A stretch of 64,000 nt of DNA from Epiperipatus broadwayi. Its lineage: Eukaryota > Onychophora > Udeonychophora > Euonychophora > Peripatidae. The first letter of the stretch is position 1, and each line of letters opens with the position of its first letter. The position numbers were made by a program, and so were the translations under genes. The notes under the pieces are model-generated. The model was not told the origin of the DNA. It saw nothing but the letters and a program-made list of their open reading frames with translations, and did no database searches. Location of the stretch: assembly GCA_028023455.1 (NCBI GenBank), contig JAQFVV010006220.1, positions 9,255,916-9,319,915 on the forward strand, written 5' to 3'. This document shows positions 57,426 through 64,000 of the stretch, piece by piece.

Positions 57426-59941
57426 TGTAGCGGTCGCTGCCTCTCTCTATACCGCATTGAGCATGAAATGCGTTTTCTGAGATCGAGCAGCAATTAAGAA
57501 ATATTCAAAGGCATCCAAAATATACATTACTATAATCATACCTTTGAAAGGTTCGTTTACTGCAACCTTTACGCGCCACCTTAAGAAAGAGATTGCTCCC
57601 CTGCCTAAGGGATATGATCATGTAATAAGTAAAGAGCTATAATCTCTTATAAAAAATCAATAGAAAGTGAATGCCTAATGAATGATTCCCGATCCCGGTA
57701 AGTTTAATCCCTGACTAGCTCAATCAACTCATGATCTCGGGATGGTGGTTTGTTGCTTCGTTAACAGAAAAGGTCAAACACTAATATCATTATCAAATAC
57801 ACAGCACAACTCCATACTTTAAAATTAGATATTAAATTTATTAAGCCCTCTATGATTATATAAATATTTACAAAATAATAAACACACACATAAACGATAG
57901 TAATTAAAATTCAAGCGTATAATAAATTTTAAAGTTTCATGAATGGGAAAGGAATGGTCTGAAATTCTCCCCTGCTTACACTTTAAACTCAAAACAAAAT
58001 TTCTTATAAAACAATGTGTATTGGCCATGGTATGTACGTGTTTCATAATAATACAAAAAAAATGGGTTAGCCACGAGTTAATGATATTAGAATCTTAAAT
58101 GTTCCACTATCTGAGTCCTGCGCGTGGCGGACAATAATAATTATTTGGAACACTTTCGTACCCACTTTTATTCCTTATGAAAACAATCCTGCACTTAGCG
58201 GATGGAATAAGTTTACTAGGTGAACAAACTCGTGCTAAACTACATCTTGAATCTTAACAGTTCCATAATATGAGTCCTGCCCATAGCGGACAATAATAAT
58301 TATTTGGAACACTGTCTTATATACTTTTATTCCTTATAAAAACAATCCTGCACTTAGCGGATGGAATAAATTTTCTATTATTTCAAAGCGATACCCATAC
58401 ATCCAATGACCAAACCACCCAATAATTTCTATTTAACTATTTTGAAATATTTCATATGTACTTTATCGATTCTTTTATAATTTATTTAGATACTCCAATG
58501 AATTACGTGTAGCTTTACGTTAAAATTACAAACAACATATTTATGACTGAATTACGCAATTCATTGGCTCATTTAATAATAGCAATTTAAGTCAAATGAC
58601 GAATTACTCATAATAAGACATAAAAAAAAATATAAAAACATAAATAATACTTCCCGAAGTCTTCGTTCTTCTCCGGGCTATGATTTTGAGGGCGATATAT
58701 ATCTGCTGTGCAGGTGATTACTTAACAGGGCCTATATGGAGGATGGCAAATTGTCCATAGCAGCTACCCTTTCAGAAATAGAAAGTCACATCACTGGATG
58801 GCTATGTAGGACTCCGAGCTGTGCGAATGTACCGAACTTGGTTTTCTACTCCATGTCCATTGCGGTATCACGAATAAATCTTGATTCCATTTTCTTCGCG
58901 ATATAAAACATTAGCTTAAATTTCAATTGCATTTTTCTTTTTCAGTCAATGAATATCATATTTCTTGGTCTGCGCCTTTTAAAATACGTTCAGCATTCCG
59001 AATAAATAGTTTTTACACTCATAATTCTTTTTTCTTTTTTCCGTCAGTACACTCCGAAAACTATACTGCTAACGGGTAAGAGTGCCCGTGTGAGTATCAA
59101 CCAATGTAACCCAGCTAACTAATTAAATTTCACCTGACCAGCCTTTATATATCCCCCCCCATTACAGGGTGTATTCTCTCATCCCCTCCACAAGTTATTG
59201 CTTTTACATTTCTGTTTTTAATTAAACAAGTCCAAACAATGGATTTAATTTTAGCTATCTTTTAATTAATTTCAGAATTTCACAGACCATTTAAATTCCA
59301 ATCCCTTGATTTCTTTAAACAATAAAGTAAAATTACATTTATCTAATTAAATAATTTTGAATAGGTGTCAAGCCGAATAACCACTGATACAATTTCTACA
59401 CTTGTTTTCCAAAAACATTATACGATAAAAGAAAGAGGTCATTGGCTTGCCTGCGGTCATGAACATTAAGTTGTAAAAAAAAAAAATTATAAAACTGTAT
59501 ACTTGTTGTCACATAAAAATTGTTTTTGAGTTTTCCAAAAAGAATATTCAACAAGCAACAGAAAAAAAAATACAACATTTGAGAATCTAAAATAAAATAA
59601 AATCAAAATAAAATATGTTTACTGTTGGGTTATTTGCAAATACATTTCAGTTTCCCATAAGAATTTCTTTAACCCTCTGCCATATTTATTCATATCATAA
59701 ATAAAAAACATATAGCATTTATTAACAGCAAAATACATATTTATATGTGGTGTCCGCATTTGTTTATTTATAGGCGTATTATCACCATTCATCCTATTTA
59801 TTTTAAATATAGTGTGTGTGTAAGCAACAGAGAAATATACCTGCACAGACCACTCCTTTTATTATAATACGTACATTTGTTTGGACTGCAACTAATGCTT
59901 GCAGTCAACTTTGTGGCAGTCATTTAAAACTGACTGTCACA
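57426..59941 (-). repeat. Element B: 3' LTR, 2,516 bp
   Basis: On the plus strand it runs from 'TGTAGCGGTC' to 'CTGACTGTCACA'. Read on the minus strand it is 'TGTGACAG...CTACA', with the canonical TG...CA ends. It matches 62098-64000 at about 2% mismatch by eye over 1.9 kb, with a few 1-bp indels. A 14-base polypurine tract precedes it on the minus strand (59942-59955). It includes a diverged 159-bp tandem repeat (from 58090 and 58249), present in both LTRs. Confidence 0.92.
58090..58400. repeat. 159-bp tandem repeat inside B LTRs
   Basis: 'GAATCTTA' blocks at 58090 and 58249 each lead into 'GAGTCCTGC', 'GCGGACAATAATAATTATTT', 'TTTTATTCCTTAT' and 'CAATCCTGCACTTAGCGGAT'. The same pair is present in the other LTR (about 62,760-63,050), so the duplication predates the insertion. 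Confidence 0.85.
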
Positions 59942-59955
59942 ATACCCCCTCCCTT
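59942..59955 (-). promoter_or_regulatory. Element B polypurine tract
   Basis: The minus strand reads 'AAGGGAGGGGGTAT' immediately before the LTR start 'TGTGACAG'. This is the expected primer site for plus-strand DNA synthesis in LTR elements. Confidence 0.85.
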
Positions 59956-60306
59956 AATGAGACTTCTAAATGGGTTGACCATTTAAAGTCTATATTAAAT
60001 TACTCTCACTTATATTTAATATTATTGATGAATATACTGGTTCATTACAATTTAAAAAGAAATATTAGTTTGACTATATACGATTGTGTTATTAATAATG
60101 AAAATAAAAATCTTAAGGGATATACTAATTTAGATCTAATACTAATGAATATACTAGTTTATTATATATGTAACAAAAAAACTATTAGTTTATACTTAAC
60201 TATATATATACAGTTGTGTCATTAGAAAACGAAAATCAAAATCTTAAAGAATATATACTTACAAATCTATTAATCGTAATGTCCAATGATTGTCTACATT
60301 GATATC
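59956..60306. other. Element B spacer between gag and PPT, with a tandem pair
   Basis: A roughly 116-bp unit beginning 'ATGAATATACTGGTTCATTA' (about 60,028) recurs diverged at about 60,144. No coding sequence. This is where pol would lie in an autonomous element. Confidence 0.6.
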
Positions 60307-61576
60307 CTAATTTTTACTTGGTCCTGGTCTAGGTGATGGAGATCTGTATCCCTTTCCTTTTCCGTATTTATGTCCATTGTCATCACCGTTGCTTTCTGTA
60401 CGCTTAACATATGTTTCAGGACTTCTACTCCTATGCCTAGCCTTTCTATGCCAATACGCTTGTCTTTGGACATTACCATGCCAGTTTATGGAGTTTATAC
60501 CCATGTTTTCTCTAGCCTTATCCGTAGGTTTGTTTTGTTGGGTTGTATCGATTCTATTTAGTAAATCTGCTAGCTGTTCTATTGAGTTAATATTTGCTGT
60601 TAAAAGCATTTGTTCGATATGGAACGGTAAATTGTGCCGTATTATTCTGACGATCTGGCCCTCAGATATATGGCAGGCTTCTAAAGTCCGGAGCTTGGCC
60701 ACTTGTCAACTTTGAGTAACTCTCACCTCCACCCATTTTATATTTTTCTTGCATTATTTGGTATAATACCATCTCTTGTCTTTCGTCACTCCAAAAGTTT
60801 CGCAGCAAAGCCTTTTTATATTCTTCATACATGTTTGGGTGGTGAAACAGTGATTCCCACCATGCACGAGCATCCCCTTGGAGATGGCTGTATGATATTA
60901 TTAACTGGCTAGCATCATCCATCCTATTTATTCTAAAATACTTTTCTAAACTATTAAGATGTTCTATCGGAGCCTCATTTGTCTGCCCTTCGAACACTCC
61001 TATCTTTAGAAATTGGTTTATATTTGGTAAATTAGTATAGGTGCTATCTCTTTCTACTGACTTCCCTGCTACTGTATCTGCATTATTTTTTTCTATTTTA
61101 TTTCTACCTTGCTGCTGACTATTTTCACCCTCTCTTACTTTCTGTTCGTTTTCCCTCACTACTATCTTCAAATTATCATTTCCTCCTTTACTATCTATAT
61201 CACCTTCTGTCGCATGAGTATAAAATGTTTCATTATTAGCCTCCTGTTCATGTTTGTCATTGCTGCCCTGTGCTATCGCTTCCTTATTTTGGACTCTTAT
61301 TTCCAATTTTTGTACCGTTTCCTCCTCCACACTGCATATCCTCTGGGACAAGTCTTCCATTCGTTTTTCCATATCTTTTCTTAGATCTTCTATTTGGGGT
61401 GTTATCTTGGCTATTTCTTCTCTCATTTCTTTCATAAAGTCCACCATTATATTTATTAAGTTTTTTTCCATTTCAGATTCTATTCTATTTTGCTCATTGC
61501 CTTCTGTTTCTACATTGCTTTCCTGCTCTATATCTCGACTTTCTTCATCCTTTTTATCTAATTTTTGCTCATTCAT
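60307..61576 (-). pseudogene. Element B gag, single frameshift
   Basis: The first frame (61576-60662, 304 residues) starts with a charged Glu/Lys/Gln-rich region of about 130 residues that includes a predicted coiled coil ('EEIAKITPQIEDLRKDMEKR'). A linker follows, then a gypsy capsid core from about residue 200: 'FEGQTNEAPIEHLNSLEKYF', 'AWWESLFHHPNMYEEYKKAL', 'NFWSDERQEM'. Near 60,700 the frame shifts and continues as 60702-60307: 'SEGQIVRIIRHNLPFHIEQM', ending in a basic Arg/Ser/Lys tail ('HRKARHRSRSP', 'YRSPSPRPGPSKN'). No Cys-His zinc knuckle is present, so the basic tail may serve RNA binding. The shift may be a mutation in this copy. No other gene accompanies it. Confidence 0.8.
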
Positions 61577-62073
61577 TTTTTTTTTTTGTAAATGATCTGG
61601 TCCACATGAATAAATACTATTTATTAGTTCTTTTGGTAAACCGTTCTTTCTTTACAATATCTAGATGCTAACAAGGTATTCTATGTATTGATAACAAAGT
61701 ATTCTAGTTATCTATTTCACTCTTTACTATATCTAAATGTTAACAAAGTATTTTATTTATTTCTTACAAAGTATTTTGTTTATTTATTTGTTATTAAAAC
61801 TCAACGCTAGCAAAGTATTCTATTTATTTATTTCTTTTTTTTATTAAATCTCGGTACATTCACACTTAGCTCACCCTAATTTGTTTGCCATTTATATATA
61901 GCTAGTATATGTTTATTTATTACTTTCCCTTTTTTATTCTCAATGTAGCTTGCTATCTGCCCAAATCTCTCCTATTAAGAAAATAAATAATTTTTCTATT
62001 CCATTTATTATTTATATAACACGGCTGTGACCTCCACTATTAACTTATGTGCATACGAATTGCATCGTGCCCA
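61577..62073. other. Element B leader with repeated 'AACAAAGTATTCTA' motif
   Basis: Between the PBS and the gag start. A motif like 'CTAACAAGGTATTCTA'/'AACAAAGTATTTTATTTATT' occurs about five times between 61,668 and 61,826. By position it could be part of the packaging leader, but this is only inference. Confidence 0.5.
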
Positions 62074-62091
62074 ATAACACGTTGAGCGCCA
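62074..62091 (-). promoter_or_regulatory. Element B primer-binding site, tRNA-Lys type
   Basis: On the minus strand 'TGGCGCTCAACGTG' starts six bases after the 5' LTR end. It matches 13 of 14 bases of the known Lys1,2-type primer site (TGGCGCCCAACGTG). It fixes the element orientation as minus. Confidence 0.8.
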
Positions 62092-62097
62092 TTTTTC

Positions 62098-64000
62098 TGT
62101 AGCGGTCACTGCCTCTCTCTATACCGCATTGAGCATGACATGCGTTTTCTGAGATCAAGCAGCAATTAAGAAATATTCGAAGGCATCCAAAATATACATT
62201 ACTATAATCATACCTTTGAAAGGTTCGTTTACTGCAACCTTTACGCGCCACCTTAAGAAAGAGATTGCTCCCCTGCCTAAGGGATATGATCATGTAATAA
62301 GTAAAGAGCTATAATCTCTTATAAAAAATCAATAGAAAGTGAATGCCTAACGAATGATTCCCGATCCCGGTAAGTTTAATCCCTGACTAGCTCAATCAAC
62401 TCATGATCTCGGGATGGTGGTTTGTTGCTTCGTTAACAGAAAAGGTCAAACACTAATATCATTATCAAATACACAGCACAACTCCGTACTTTAAAATTAG
62501 ATATTAAATTTATTAAGCCCTCTATGATTATATAAATATTTACAAAATAATAAACACACACATAAACGATAGTAATTAAAATTCAAGCGTATAATAAATT
62601 TTAAAGTTTCATGAATGGGAAAGGAATGGTCTGAAATTCTCCCCTGCTTACACTTTAAACTCAAAACAAAATTTCTTATAAAACAATGTGTATTGGCCAT
62701 GGTATGTACGTGTTTCATAATAATACAAAAAAAATGAGTTAGCCACGAGTTAATGATAGTAGAATCTTAAATGTTCCACTATCTGAGTCCTGCACGTGGC
62801 GGACAATAATAATTATTTGGAACACTTTCGTACACACTTTTATTCCTTATGAAAACAATCCTGCACTTAGCAGATGGAATAAATTTACTCGGGAAACAAA
62901 CTCGTGCTAAACTACAATTTTAATCTTAAAAGTTCCATAATATGAGTCCTGCCCGTAGCGGACAATAATAATTATTTGGAACACTGTCTTATATACTTTT
63001 ATTCCTTATAAAAACAATCCTGCACTTAGCGGATGGAATAAATTTTCTATTATCTCAAAGCGAAACACATACATCCAATGACCAAACCACCCAATTATTT
63101 CTATTTAACTATTTTGAAATATTTCATATTTACTTTATCGATTCTTTTATAATTTATTTAGATACTCCAATGAATTACGTGAAGCTTTACGTTAAAATTA
63201 CAAACAAAATATTTATGACTGAATTACGCAATTCATTGGCTCATTTAATAATAGCAATTTAAGTCAAATGACGAATTACTCATAATAAGACATAAAAAAA
63301 AAATATAAAAAACATAAATAATACTTCCCGAAGTCTTCGTTCTTCTCCGGGCTATGATTTTGAGGGCGATATATATCTGCTGTGCAGGTGATTACTTCAC
63401 AGGGCCTATATGGAGGTTGGCAAATTGTCCATAGCAGCTACACTTTCAGAAATGGAAAGTCACATCACTGGATGGCTATGTAGGACTCCGAGCTGTGCGA
63501 ATGTACCGAACTTGGTTTTCTACTCCATATCCATTGCGGAATCACGAATAAATCCTGATTCCATTTCCTTAGCGATATAAAACATTAGCTTAAATTTCAA
63601 TTGTATTTTTCTTTTTCAGTCAATGAATATCATATTTCTTGGTCTGCGCCTTTTAAAATACGTTCAGCATTCCGAATAAATAGTTTTTACACTCATAATT
63701 CTTTTTTCTTTTTTTTTGTCAGTACACTCCGGAAACTATACTGCTAACGGGTAAGAGTGCCCGTGTGAGTATCAACCAATGTAACCCAGCTAACTAATTA
63801 AATTTCACCTGACCAGCCTTTATATATCCCCCCCCCATTACAGGGTGTATTCTCTCATCCCCTCCACAAGTTATTGCTTTTACATTTCTGTTTTTAATTA
63901 AACAATTCCAAACAATGGATTTAATTTTAGCTATCTTTTAATTAATTTCAGAATTTCACAAACCATTTAAATTCCAATCCCTTGATTTCTTTAAACAATA
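62098..64000 (-). repeat. Element B: 5' LTR, cut by the window end
   Basis: Collinear with 57426-59324, so about 617 bp of this LTR lie outside the window. The few percent of differences are scattered substitutions, with a denser cluster near 62,880-62,935. Confidence 0.92.

Larger units (their letters stand above)
57426..64000 (-). mobile_element. Non-autonomous gag-only LTR retrotransposon B
   Basis: Minus-strand layout: 5' LTR (62098 to beyond 64000), primer-binding site (62074-62091), leader, one gag gene (61576-60307), short spacer, PPT (59942-59955), 3' LTR (59941-57426). The internal region is only about 2.16 kb and has no protease, RT, RNase H or integrase. Copying must therefore depend on enzymes from another element. 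Similar LTRs suggest recent insertion. It is inserted in the gag of element A. Confidence 0.85.

Noticed and set aside
57825-58046. Identical 73-residue minus frames in both B LTRs (57825-58046 and 62497-62718)
   Set aside because: They are identical only because the LTRs are repeats. No domain, and they lie in LTR sequence.
60377-61595. Plus-strand frames opposite element B gag (60377-60715, 61109-61384, 61254-61595)
   Set aside because: Hydrophobic, Cys/Ser/Phe-rich antisense shadows of gag. PBS and PPT fix the coding strand as minus.

Overview
This window is AT-rich (roughly 70% or more A+T by eye) eukaryotic DNA. It looks like an intergenic or intronic stretch from an invertebrate animal genome. 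That assignment rests on the mix of repeats: Penelope-like retroelements with a GIY-YIG endonuclease, a Merlin DNA transposon, hAT and pogo/Tigger-like elements, RTE-type and other LINEs, tRNA-derived SINEs and several Ty3/gypsy LTR elements. I could not assign a species. I found no intact host protein-coding gene. The only host-derived coding sequence I recognise is a broken, 5'-truncated retrocopy of AMMECR1 near 47.4-47.7 kb.

Layout. 0-12 kb: mostly structureless AT-rich DNA with a Ty3/gypsy gag fragment (588-866, minus), a decayed RTE-like LINE (about 6.6-7.9 kb, plus) and a decayed SINE. 12-24.5 kb: a tRNA-like SINE head at 12.1 kb and a short perfect hairpin at 12.8 kb. These are followed by two 3.5-3.6 kb direct repeats (13.09-16.57 and 20.47-24.10 kb), read here as LTRs of one minus-strand family, with a third partial copy at 18.36 kb. 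Between them lie a decayed acidic reading frame and two Penelope 3' ends arranged head to head. 24.5-35 kb: AT-rich DNA, a 315-bp-arm palindrome made of two more Penelope 3' ends, an (AAT)n tract, a decayed LINE and a single Penelope 3' end.

35-50 kb is a DNA-transposon-rich zone. It holds a foldback MITE (35.5 kb), a probable LTR (36.2-38.4 kb), a pogo/Tigger-like element (38.70-40.11 kb), a Merlin derivative with a perfect 8-bp target duplication (41.12-41.89 kb), a decayed gypsy pol (43.8-46.5 kb, minus), the AMMECR1 retrocopy, a LINE 3' fragment, and a hAT MITE with a perfect 8-bp target duplication (49.04-49.63 kb).

50-64 kb: a Penelope fragment (50.9-51.6 kb, minus), then gypsy element A (minus: gag remnant, protease, RT/RNase H, integrase, PPT and 3' LTR; 51.7-57.4 kb). 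Its gag is interrupted at 57,425 by gypsy element B. B has LTRs of about 2.5 kb, a tRNA-Lys-type primer-binding site, a single gag gene and a polypurine tract, but no pol. Its 5' LTR runs off the end of the window. The two B LTRs differ by only a few percent, so B is the youngest large insertion here. It would have to use enzymes supplied by another element.

The recurrent themes are: (i) Penelope 3' ends in head-to-head pairs carrying a conserved 43-nt stem-loop module; (ii) large-LTR elements that keep at most a gag-like frame; (iii) frequent two-copy tandem duplications, some of which fall in frame inside decayed coding regions.
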